From NCBI GenBank assembly GCA_030639165.1, contig DAOWDF010000241.1, positions 1-5,945 of the forward strand: a DNA stretch of 5,945 bases, in the 5' to 3' direction. The first letter of the stretch is position 1. The number at the start of each line of letters is the position of its first letter. Below, piece after piece: positions 1 to 5,466 of the stretch. This stretch comes from Alphaproteobacteria bacterium (GTDB taxonomy: Bacteria; Pseudomonadota; Alphaproteobacteria; Micavibrionales; Micavibrionaceae). The notes beneath the pieces are model-generated. The model was not told the origin of the DNA. It saw only the letters and a program-made list of their open reading frames with translations, and did not search any database. Both the position numbers and the translations under genes were made by a program.

Positions 1-504
1 GTTCATATTCAACAAGAACCAGGCGCAGAACTAACGCATCATGAGTATCTGCATAAAGAGCAATCCGATCCACGCCCTGCTTTTACCCAGCAATTAGTTG
101 AGTTATGCGGCCAAGAAGGAAGTGTGATCGTTTATAATCAGGCCTTTGAAATCACGCGTAACAAGGAATTGGCAGCAGAGTTTCCTGAGCATGCAGCAGC
201 AATTCAAGCGATTAATGCACGCATTATTGATCTTCTTGTGCCATTCAAAAAACGCTGGCTGTATAAACCAGAACAGAAAAGCTCCGCATCTATCAAAGCG
301 GTTCTGCCCGCGTTTACGGATCTTAGTTATGACGATTTGGAAATCGCCAATGGCAGCGACGCCATGTTACAGTACGGAGCATTTTTAAAGGGCGAGCTAA
401 GTGAATCTGATTTGCCTGCCTTGTGGGATAATCTCACTGAATATTGTAAGCAAGATACTTATGCGATGGTGGTGCTGTTGGATGTTTTGGAAGCTAGGAA
501 TTAA
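1..504 (+). CDS. DUF2779 domain protein, C-terminal part (RNase H/DnaQ-fold putative nuclease)
   Basis: The frame is open from base 1 to the TAA at 502-504, so the gene starts upstream of the window and 167 C-terminal residues are visible. The stretch around residues 41-50 (SVIVYNQAFE) and the later Y148-CKQ-D152-TYAMV match the pattern of the last exonuclease-like motifs of DnaQ/RNase H-fold enzymes. Between them, the 'DLLVPF' and 'SIKAVLPAF..LSYDDLEI..GSDA' segments are characteristic of DUF2779. In full-length members this domain often follows an N-terminal Cas4/RecB-like region, which would lie outside the window. The activity is predicted only: a metal-dependent 3'-5' exonuclease on DNA or RNA is likely, but the substrate is unknown. 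The helicase-endonuclease gene starts 35 nt downstream on the same strand with no visible promoter or terminator between, so the two are probably co-transcribed. Family recognition is from memory. Confidence 0.85.
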   Translation, partial: VHIQQEPGAELTHHEYLHKEQSDPRPAFTQQLVELCGQEGSVIVYNQAFEITRNKELAAEFPEHAAAIQAINARIIDLLVPFKKRWLYKPEQKSSASIKAVLPAFTDLSYDDLEIANGSDAMLQYGAFLKGELSESDLPALWDNLTEYCKQDTYAMVVLLDVLEARN

Positions 505-539
505 AAATAAGTTATTAATTAACTCTTGAAGAGATGCGC

Positions 540-3482
540 ATGGATCAAAAAACTTTCAAATCTTTACTAAAATATTATCTCTCCTGCATGGATGCGGAGG
601 AGGCAACGCATCTACAACTTAGAAAAAACCAAGAAAATAAAAGCTATATCTTCTTACACAATAATGAAGATGAAACCCTGTTTTCAAAAGACTTGCCTCA
701 GCTAGAGATCCCAATCACGGATAGCAGGCAAAAAAGATTTGTTGAACGCAAAGCCCCAGATACAGAAACGCTCATTGATCTTCAATATGGTTTTCCCGTT
801 TTTGTAGATGATAAAGACATGCTTTCCCCTCTCTTTTTTATAGAAGTTGAGGCAGAATTTTCTGATCAGAATACTTTGCGTATTCTTCCTCAAATCAAAA
901 GCTTTTCAGTAAACCGAATGCACTTTGTTAAACAGTATGGCGCAGAAGAAACGCAGCGCATTTGTGAAGAGCTTGAAGGAGAGTTTGGTAGTTTCGAGGC
1001 GCGCATTAAGGCTGCAAAATCTTATATACCCTCTCTTGCAAAAAAATCAGAACGTGAATGGATAGAGCTACCCATTCTTTTCCGTACAAATTATGGCGGC
1101 TCACGATCTGGGCAGCGATATGATCTTACCCACCTACTTAAAGATAAGAATGCATATAGCAAAGATACTGCCCTAAAGTACTTTCTTCAGGCAGAAAAAA
1201 ACACTACAGAGGAAAATGGTTACAATAAAATTGATCCATCTATCTTAGAAATTGGTTCGCTTAACGCTCAACAGGAAGAAGCTGTAGCTAAAGGGTTAAT
1301 AGAACCATTATCTGTTGTTACTGGGCCTCCTGGAACCGGGAAAACACAAGTGGTCACGGCTTTGCTAGCGAGTGCGGTTTATAACAACGAGACAGTTTTA
1401 TTCTCCAGCAATAACAATATGCCCGTTGACGGTGTGTATGAGCGTTTAGGACAAAACACCGGAGGCATAGGAAATTGGCTTATGCGTCTGGGCAATCAGA
1501 GCAAGAGGCAAGCCTGTTATAAAATAATATTCTCTTTGTTAGAGCGCGCTGAAACTAGCGACCTCTCAGACCTTTCATCAGATGCAGAAAAAGAAGAGTT
1601 TGCGGAGTTAGAACGAGAGATTATAAAAGCACGCACATCACTAAAAAAGGCACAGCTCTTACAAGAAGATATATCAAAACTACACAATAAAGAAAAACTT
1701 ATTGAGCAAAGTCTTCCGGAAAGCTGGGTTCAGCAATTTTCTGATATTGATCCAATCACTTTGAACCAAAGCCTCCTTAAAAATTTACGTAAGCATAGTC
1801 ATTCCGGTTTTTGGCTTTGGTTGCGCTATAAACTGTTTGGCTTGGAGAAATTTGTAAGTGTACATAATGCACAACTCACCAAGCTGTGTGGCAATGATAA
1901 ATGCTTATCAGAATACGAAGGTTGGCTTCTTTTAGATGAATCTTGGGATGAGTCCGTAAATAAAGCGCAGCAAGCTGTTGAATATTTATTACAGCATCAA
2001 AACTGGAGTTTATGCATCCAAAAACGCCGGAAGTTAGAAGTAAAAATAACGCAGCATTCTTCAATTTCTGACATATTCGATTTAAAAACCAAAAAATCAA
2101 AGACTTCCCAAATATTATTTGAAAAATGGTGGCTTCATAATATTCAAAGCCAAACTAAAGAGGCTGTAGAAGCCTTTAAAAACTATTTTAAGGATATTGA
2201 TAACTATGATGCCGGCAGGCATAAGCGACTTGCAAGATCCATAAACGCATTAAAACGGTTTTTTCCAATTTGGATCACAACAAATCAATCCGCCAGTGCA
2301 ATTATGCCTCCACAAGCAGCATTGTTTGACTTGGTTGTCATTGATGAAGCCGGACAGTGTGATATCCCTTCTATCATTCCGCTTCTTTATCGCGCCAAAC
2401 GCGCTGTTCTTATTGGTGACCCTCATCAATTTAAGCACATAACATCACTAAAAGATGATATGGATCACGCTATCGCCCAAGAGATAGGTATAGAAGAAAT
2501 TGTCGATGAATGGTCATTTACGCGCAGATCTGCCTTTGATCGTTCTTATGCATCTGCAGAATCCACATCATTTTTGAAACAGCATTATCGTTGCCACCCT
2601 GATATTATTGAGTTCTCAAACCTCAATTTTTATGATGGAAAACTTGTTGAACAAATAGCGCTATCGCAATTTCAAAATCGATTGCCCATCGATGAGCACG
2701 GCCTCATATGGCACAATACGGTGGGAGAAGTGCGTAAGGCTAAAAAGGGTGCCTGGAATCCAGCAGAAATTGAGAAAACAGCACAGACATTTGAACGCTG
2801 GGCGGAGCAAGGCTTATTTACTGACCCTAAAATAACCTATGGTATTGTAACGCCTTTTCGTAAACAAGTTGAGGAAATGCGCAAAGCATTATCAAAACTC
2901 TCTTGGTTTCAGTCCATTGAGGATCGCTTTACAATTGGTACAGCGCATAGTTTTCAAGGAAGTGAGTGTGACGTTTTGGTTTATTCTCCTGTTGTTGCAG
3001 AAGGCATGGAAAATTATCTCGTTAAATTTGCAGCAGCTCAAAAAGATTTGATTAATGTCACGGTCACCCGAGCAAAAAATTTACTCTATATTGTTGGTGA
3101 TCTTTATGCATGCCAAGCAGCCTCACCTGATACACCCTTACATCAACTCGCCACTTACGCTGAGCGCATTCGAAAGCAACAACAACACCCTATGAATGAA
3201 GCTGAAAAAGCGATGACAGAAGTGTTAGAAAGTCTAAAGCTGAGCTATACACCCCAATACGAATTTGGGCAGTACCGTCTTGATTTTATGCTCAATTCTC
3301 CTTCAGGAGATCGTTACGATATTGAAGTTGATGGCGACATTCACCTTACTGCCGAAGCCATCAAACACGATGAGCGCCGCGATGCCTATGTTGAGAGCAG
3401 AGGTCTGAAAATCCTAAGATTTGCTGCACGCGATGTAATTCATAAGTCCGGCGTCATCAAGGAAAGGCTCATGCGTATCTAA
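540..3482 (+). CDS. SF1 (Upf1/DNA2-like) helicase fused to a C-terminal PD-(D/E)XK DUF559/Vsr-like endonuclease
   Basis: This encodes a 980-residue protein. The ATG at 540 is preferred because GAAGAG (528-533) lies 6 nt before it; the in-frame ATG at 534 directly abuts that site. Numbering is from 540. The helicase motifs appear in order: Q-like LNAQQ at 241-245, Walker A GPPGTGKT at 262-269, motif II DEAGQ at 602-606, motif III GDPHQ at 626-630, motif IV HYRCHP at 682-687, motif V TAHSFQGSE at 801-809, and motif VI VTVTRAK with arginine finger R844. All catalytic residues are present. About 330 residues separate motifs I and II, including a charged, probably coiled-coil segment near 345-395. 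The last 90 or so residues carry D915 followed by E929-V-D931-G and H935, then a DERRD/GLKILRF block, which matches the DUF559/Vsr-like nuclease pattern. The N-terminal 240 residues have no recognised domain. The likely role is ATP-driven unwinding or translocation with cleavage, in phage defence or repair. It probably acts with the upstream DUF2779 protein. Confidence 0.93.
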   Translation: MDQKTFKSLLKYYLSCMDAEEATHLQLRKNQENKSYIFLHNNEDETLFSKDLPQLEIPITDSRQKRFVERKAPDTETLIDLQYGFPVFVDDKDMLSPLFFIEVEAEFSDQNTLRILPQIKSFSVNRMHFVKQYGAEETQRICEELEGEFGSFEARIKAAKSYIPSLAKKSEREWIELPILFRTNYGGSRSGQRYDLTHLLKDKNAYSKDTALKYFLQAEKNTTEENGYNKIDPSILEIGSLNAQQEEAVAKGLIEPLSVVTGPPGTGKTQVVTALLASAVYNNETVLFSSNNNMPVDGVYERLGQNTGGIGNWLMRLGNQSKRQACYKIIFSLLERAETSDLSDLSSDAEKEEFAELEREIIKARTSLKKAQLLQEDISKLHNKEKLIEQSLPESWVQQFSDIDPITLNQSLLKNLRKHSHSGFWLWLRYKLFGLEKFVSVHNAQLTKLCGNDKCLSEYEGWLLLDESWDESVNKAQQAVEYLLQHQNWSLCIQKRRKLEVKITQHSSISDIFDLKTKKSKTSQILFEKWWLHNIQSQTKEAVEAFKNYFKDIDNYDAGRHKRLARSINALKRFFPIWITTNQSASAIMPPQAALFDLVVIDEAGQCDIPSIIPLLYRAKRAVLIGDPHQFKHITSLKDDMDHAIAQEIGIEEIVDEWSFTRRSAFDRSYASAESTSFLKQHYRCHPDIIEFSNLNFYDGKLVEQIALSQFQNRLPIDEHGLIWHNTVGEVRKAKKGAWNPAEIEKTAQTFERWAEQGLFTDPKITYGIVTPFRKQVEEMRKALSKLSWFQSIEDRFTIGTAHSFQGSECDVLVYSPVVAEGMENYLVKFAAAQKDLINVTVTRAKNLLYIVGDLYACQAASPDTPLHQLATYAERIRKQQQHPMNEAEKAMTEVLESLKLSYTPQYEFGQYRLDFMLNSPSGDRYDIEVDGDIHLTAEAIKHDERRDAYVESRGLKILRFAARDVIHKSGVIKERLMRI

Positions 3483-3570
3483 TCTCAATATTATAAGGAT
3501 TTTACTATCTAAAAATTCCATAGTTAGAGTGATAATATACGGCATAAAAAATATGTGCTAGATTTTATCT

Positions 3571-3879
3571 ATGTCTAACTTTCATTGCACAGATTTAGAT
3601 TACGGCATCGGTGATCTCATAGATTCAGGAAATTGGGGGAGTATAATTCTTGCCACAGGGAAGGCTCATGATTGGTAGGAGTCTGAGAATATTTTAGAAG
3701 CAGTAAGGGGAGCTAAATATCCTGACAAACCCTCTAGGCTTAACAGCACATTTTCTTGTGAAAAAATTGATGCAATGAGAGCGTATAAGTCAAATAGCTG
3801 CCCTAATGGTATTATTTATAGAGTAGAAATTGTAGATAAAAATTTGCCAATACAGGGGCGCATGTGCGTGGTGTCTTGA
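3571..3879 (+). pseudogene. DUF2441-like gene interrupted by an in-frame TAG
   Basis: An ATG at 3571 opens a frame that runs to TAG at 3676-3678 and then continues in the same frame to TGA at 3877-3879. It reads as one protein of about 102 residues with a single stop at position 36. Residues before the stop (IGDLIDSGNWGSIILATGKAHDW) and after it (ESENILEAVRGAKYPDKPSRL, NSTF, IIYRVEIVD) read as one conserved domain. The GNWG and (Y/F)PxxPSRLNSxF signatures recall DUF2441, a family of unknown function. The stop may be a TGG-to-TAG change, since a Trp would fit after W35. No Shine-Dalgarno is obvious before 3571. The 3' end also looks short: the family usually continues past an HRxDM-like motif, here degraded to IQGRM. 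Most likely this is a recently inactivated gene. A sequencing error or stop readthrough is possible. Confidence 0.6.
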
Positions 3880-3910
3880 TCCGTGGCTCTTGGTTTTTTT
3901 GTGGATCAAG
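3875..3910. repeat. 8-bp inverted repeat at the pseudogene end
   Basis: CTTGATCC (3875-3882) and GGATCAAG (3903-3910) are perfect complements around a 20-nt loop that contains a T7 run (3894-3900). The stem overlaps the TGA of the interrupted gene. The T run lies inside the loop rather than after the stem, so this is not a normal intrinsic terminator. Its function is unknown. Confidence 0.3.
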
Positions 3911-4058
3911 GACATGGCTTCAGGATTTGTACACTACCCCCGCAACCAACTGATACTGCATTTGAGCAGCCTTTTTCAAATCTAGTGGGTTGCAAATTTT
4001 CGCAACCAATAATTCCATAACAATGTGTGATAACGTACAATACAAAAAGTTACAGAGC
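3880..4058. other. Non-coding stretch with GCAACC repeats
   Basis: I see no supported gene between the broken DUF2441-like frame and the promoter of the secreted protein. The stretch contains a 9-bp direct repeat CGCAACCAA at 3941-3949 and 4001-4009. It also contains a 6-bp hairpin GGTTGC (3988-3993) / GCAACC (4002-4007) with an 8-nt loop. The upstream copy (3942-3947) could pair with the same GGTTGC, so two alternative hairpins are possible. No T-tract follows. Together with 3483-3570, which is also empty apart from a weak AT-rich -10-like GATAAT near 3531, this is probably decayed intergenic DNA. Confidence 0.35.
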
Positions 4059-4087
4059 TTGATAATTTATTTTGATTAGCTAATAAT
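4059..4087 (+). promoter_or_regulatory. Sigma70-like promoter of the secreted-protein gene
   Basis: TTGATA (4059-4064) and AATAAT (4082-4087) each match the sigma70 consensus hexamers at 5 of 6 positions and are 17 bp apart. The next ATG is at 4095, only 7 nt after the -10 box, so transcription would begin at or next to the start codon. The AT-rich background makes a chance match possible. Confidence 0.45.
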
Positions 4088-4094
4088 TCATCCT

Positions 4095-4574
4095 ATGAAA
4101 AAAACATTAATATTTCTCTGCCTTGTTGCATATTATTTTTTACCAATAGCTTCTTATGCATCAAATGATGATCATAAATCTTTGGCGCAGCAAAAAGCGC
4201 AGCAGGCTATTAATGCGTGTTGGGCAATATCACAAGAAGACAGAGATAGCATCAATACAAATAGACAGCGCGCAGGAATTTTAGATAGCGCACTGTGTAT
4301 GGAAAAACATATCATTGAATTATCCGAAAAATATCTTTTTCCTGAGTCGCCCAGTCTGGTATCTGAAACGAAAAAGAACCTAGAAGAAATCCGTTCTGGA
4401 TATGGGAGGCTTTATTGGAATCTTTATAATTCCCTTGATGGGTGCTATAGCGAAAAACATGGATGGCGATGCGGTACTGAAAATCATACGGTTCACAATT
4501 CGGCGTATGCTAGACTTTTAGAAAAAATAATCATCAACTGTTATGAGCAAATAGAAGAGTATCAATTGGATTAA
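4095..4574 (+). CDS. Small secreted cysteine-containing protein, family not recognised
   Basis: This encodes 159 residues. The N-terminus (MKK, hydrophobic 4-18, then ASYA) is a typical Sec signal peptide with a probable signal-peptidase-I cut between A22 and S23. The cysteine C9 lies within the hydrophobic core, not in a lipobox, so a lipoprotein is unlikely. The mature part is polar and helical-looking, with five cysteines (C42, C68, C117, C126, C149); two disulphides are possible in the periplasm. The spacing is loosely like small periplasmic proteins of the LprI/DUF1311 kind, but I cannot assign a family. No Shine-Dalgarno is visible: the bases before the ATG read TAATAATTCATCCT, and a promoter -10 box ends 7 nt upstream, which fits a leaderless mRNA. 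The gene converges on a minus-strand gene remnant that ends 6 nt past its stop. It is probably a real gene of unknown function. Confidence 0.7.
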   Translation: MKKTLIFLCLVAYYFLPIASYASNDDHKSLAQQKAQQAINACWAISQEDRDSINTNRQRAGILDSALCMEKHIIELSEKYLFPESPSLVSETKKNLEEIRSGYGRLYWNLYNSLDGCYSEKHGWRCGTENHTVHNSAYARLLEKIIINCYEQIEEYQLD

Positions 4575-4586
4575 AAAAATTAATCC
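4568..4586. terminator. Weak AT-rich hairpin across the convergent gene ends
   Basis: GGATTAA (4568-4574) pairs perfectly with TTAATCC (4580-4586) around A5. The stem includes the TAA of the secreted-protein gene and, on the other strand, the TAA of the remnant frame. It sits where a bidirectional terminator would be expected, but it is only weakly GC-paired and no T-run follows it on either strand. A second TTAATCC copy lies at 4596-4602. Confidence 0.25.
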
Positions 4587-4796
4587 CTCAAACCCTTAAT
4601 CCTTATTTCCCAACCGTTTTTGTTGTTGAGATAATTAGGACGGTTTCTCAAATACTCTATTCGTTTATCAGAAAAACGTTCATTTAATTTCAGTTTTCTT
4701 ATAATTATCTGCTTCAGATAATTGAGTTACTAATTCATTTAGAGCTGAAACTCCATTGGCTCCACCGCCGATTATAGCTATTTTATACGCAGTCAT
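4580..4796 (-). pseudogene. Truncated, frame-disrupted FAD/NAD(P)-binding protein gene
   Basis: On the minus strand an ATG at 4796-4794 is preceded by AGGAA (4808-4804), 7 nt away, a good ribosome site. The product begins MTAYKIAIIGGGANGVSALN, a beta strand followed by the GxGxxG dinucleotide-binding turn and helix of an FAD/NAD(P)-binding Rossmann fold. The frame stops at TGA (4682-4680) after 38 residues, where the second beta strand should begin (ADNYKKTEIK). From there a different frame is open to TAA at 4582-4580 and encodes a protein-like tail (ERFSDKRIEYLRNRPNYL, then GWEIRIKGLRD). Real enzymes of this fold run to several hundred residues, so most of the gene is missing, consistent with an internal deletion plus frameshift. 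The tail may be the original C-terminus or an unrelated remnant. The gene lies just after the terminator at 4813-4869. Confidence 0.55.
4703..4723. repeat. 9-bp perfect inverted repeat with 3-nt spacer
   Basis: AATTATCTG and CAGATAATT flank CTT. The repeat lies inside the coding part of the truncated FAD-binding gene, just before its premature stop. It could form a small hairpin or simply reflect coding sequence; the frame breaks within the 23 bases beyond it. Confidence 0.3.
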
Positions 4797-4812
4797 AATA
4801 ATATTCCTTTTT

Positions 4813-4869
4813 AAAAAAGCTGCCCTGACCATCTGTGTGGGAAGGGGGGAGGGAGAAAATCAGGGCAGC
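4813..4869 (-). terminator. Intrinsic terminator formed by the last hairpin (H1) of the array
   Basis: Read on the minus strand, GCTGCCCTGA (4869-4860) and TCAGGGCAGC (4828-4819) form a perfect 10-bp GC-rich stem. T6 (4818-4813) follows directly. This polarity shows that the hairpin array is transcribed from the minus strand. The 31-nt loop is unusually long for a terminator and pyrimidine-rich, with CUCCCUCCCCCC and then UUCCCACACAG. The hairpin may therefore be both terminator and functional RNA element. Confidence 0.75.
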
Positions 4870-5026
4870 AAGGGGCTTTTAGATTTAGCGTGGGGACGGC
4901 AAAATCTAAAAATCACAATTATATTGTTAAGTGGGTGCCACCTTGGTCATTTCCGTGTGTGGGGAGTTACGACCAAGGTGACATGAGTAACCTCAAAACT
5001 AATATGTGGGGTATATTAGCTTGAGG
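4813..5026 (-). ncRNA. Tandem array of four C-rich-loop hairpins, cuckoo/CcsR-like sRNA region in the 3' UTR
   Basis: Four successive inverted repeats fill the DNA after the small DUF1127-like gene. In transcription order they are as follows. H4 (5026-4991) pairs CCTCAA/TTGAGG and CTAATAT/ATATTAG with loop ACCCCAC. H3 (4980-4939) pairs CACCTTGGTC/GACCAAGGTG with a 22-nt loop containing CUCCCCACACACGG. H2 (4911-4877) pairs TTTTAGATTT/AAATCTAAAA with loop UGCCGUCCCCACGCU. H1 (4869-4819) is the terminator hairpin with UUCCCAC in its loop. The stems share no sequence, yet all loops share CCCAC, so the loop is the conserved part. This is the design of alphaproteobacterial cuckoo/CcsR RNAs, which expose a CCUCCUCCC-like anti-Shine-Dalgarno motif in hairpin loops and lie behind DUF1127 genes. 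The motif here (UCCCCAC) differs from that consensus. Processing into separate small RNAs by RNase E is inferred from those systems. Confidence 0.65.
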
Positions 5027-5186
5027 AATTAGCTCTATTGATTTCGACTTGATCTCGTATAGCTTTAATGGTGCGAAGTTCACTTAAGCTAGTACGCAAA
5101 CGCTTACGCGCCATTTGATATACAAAATCTATTACGCGATCTTGTTCATTATCTTGATCTATTTGTTTTTTGATTTGGGTATTCAT
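5016..5186 (-). CDS. Small basic DUF1127-like protein (CcaF1/YjiS-like), probable RNA-binding
   Basis: This encodes 56 residues from the ATG at 5186. An AGGA lies 11 nt upstream of that ATG; an alternative in-frame ATG at 5198 would add MCVI but lacks a well-placed ribosome site. The second half is basic and arginine-rich (ARKRLRTSLSELRTIKAIRD, then INRA). It resembles the DUF1127 pattern of an Arg-rich helix followed by L..L....LRDIG(I/L)(N/S)RADI, although the Gly is absent and the likeness is only partial. The N-terminal half is acidic and polar. DUF1127 proteins are small cytoplasmic proteins, and CcaF1 of Rhodobacter affects RNA maturation and stability of the sRNAs encoded behind it. 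The first array hairpin overlaps the stop codon, so mRNA and sRNAs are one transcript. A promoter lies about 105 nt upstream. The gene is probably real; the family assignment is tentative. Confidence 0.6.
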   Translation of the reverse strand: MNTQIKKQIDQDNEQDRVIDFVYQMARKRLRTSLSELRTIKAIRDQVEINRANSSS

Positions 5187-5291
5187 AATTACACACATCC
5201 TACTCAGTTATTTATAATTTTAGGATGAGTTTTACACACTCTCATCCCTACACACGAAACCTTCATTTCTTCACATAATCAGTTATGCGAT
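5187..5291 (-). other. Structured 5' leader of the DUF1127-like mRNA
   Basis: Between the predicted transcription start near 5291 and the ATG at 5186 lies a leader of about 105 nt. It contains a hairpin GGATGAG (5247-5241 and 5229-5223 as the complementary arms) with an 11-nt loop that includes GUGUGU. Just upstream is CGUGUGUAGGGA (5256-5245), complementary to the H3 loop segment UCCCCACACACG at 11 of 12 positions. A second GU-rich site (AGGAUGUGUGU) spans the ribosome-binding region. The leader therefore offers targets for the CCCCACACAC loops made downstream on the same transcript. Confidence 0.45.
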
Positions 5292-5297
5292 GGATTG

Positions 5298-5327
5298 GTT
5301 ATAATCTCATTATGGAATAAGAGTCAA
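5298..5327 (-). promoter_or_regulatory. Sigma70-like promoter of the DUF1127-like gene and hairpin array
   Basis: On the minus strand TTGACT (5327-5322) and TATAAC (5303-5298) each match the hexamer consensus at 5 of 6 positions and are 18 bp apart. They would start transcription near 5291. Known CcsR-type loci are often under stress sigma factors (RpoH); I see no clear RpoH or RpoE box here. Confidence 0.5.
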
Positions 5328-5337
5328 TATAAAATTG

Positions 5338-5364
5338 AATATTATTTAAAATAGTTTAAATATT
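5338..5364. repeat. AT-rich dyad between the divergent genes
   Basis: AATATT-AT-TTAAA-ATAG-TTTAA-ATATT forms an imperfect inverted repeat with a 2-nt bulge. It lies between the divergent DUF1127-like and XRE genes, just upstream of the minus-strand -35 box. An operator for the XRE regulator is conceivable, but the region is so AT-rich that chance is a serious alternative. Confidence 0.2.
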
Positions 5365-5410
5365 TATTAAAGATGTTATGAGTAATGTACTATTATGCAT
5401 AAAATAAGCA

Positions 5411-5439
5411 TTGCTATTTATTTATTTTTAATTTATTTT
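5411..5439 (+). promoter_or_regulatory. Possible promoter of the XRE regulator gene
   Basis: TTGCTA (5411-5416) and TATTTT (5434-5439) are separated by 17 bp, each 4 of 6 to consensus, and lie about 28 nt before the ATG at 5467. The surrounding sequence is almost pure A/T, so the choice of hexamers is uncertain. Confidence 0.3.
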
Positions 5440-5466
5440 AAACTAAATTACATTAGGATGGGCGTT

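Noticed and set aside
146..388. Plus-strand 80-codon frame inside the DUF2779 fragment
   Set aside because: It overlaps the DUF2779 frame, which has family motifs and continues from the window edge.
702..2438. Minus-strand open frames opposite the helicase (702-893, 1876-2100, 2250-2438) and the plus-strand frame 2869-3051
   Set aside because: They lie wholly inside a helicase gene with intact motifs and have no ribosome sites or recognisable products.
3519..3560. Promoter for the interrupted DUF2441-like gene at the GATAAT near 3531
   Set aside because: No convincing -35 box lies at the right distance, and AT-rich sequence yields such hexamers by chance.
4612..4645. AACCGT/ACGGTT inverted repeat as a terminator
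   Set aside because: The stem is only 6 bp with a 22-nt loop and no T-tract follows on either strand.
4756..4986. Plus-strand 76-codon open frame over the hairpin array
   Set aside because: It runs through four inverted repeats and the start of the FAD-binding stub on the opposite strand, has no ribosome site and gives low-complexity Gly-rich protein. The structure explains the sequence better.
4819..5026. Plus-strand reading of the array as a CsrA/RsmA-sponge RNA with GGGGA loops
   Set aside because: The loops do carry GGGGA on the plus strand, but the T6 tract follows H1 only on the minus strand. The minus strand also has a gene and promoter leading into the array.
4813..5026. CRISPR array or integron attC sites
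   Set aside because: There are no identical repeats with regular spacers. The stems differ completely and only the short loop motif is shared, with no attC R-box organisation.
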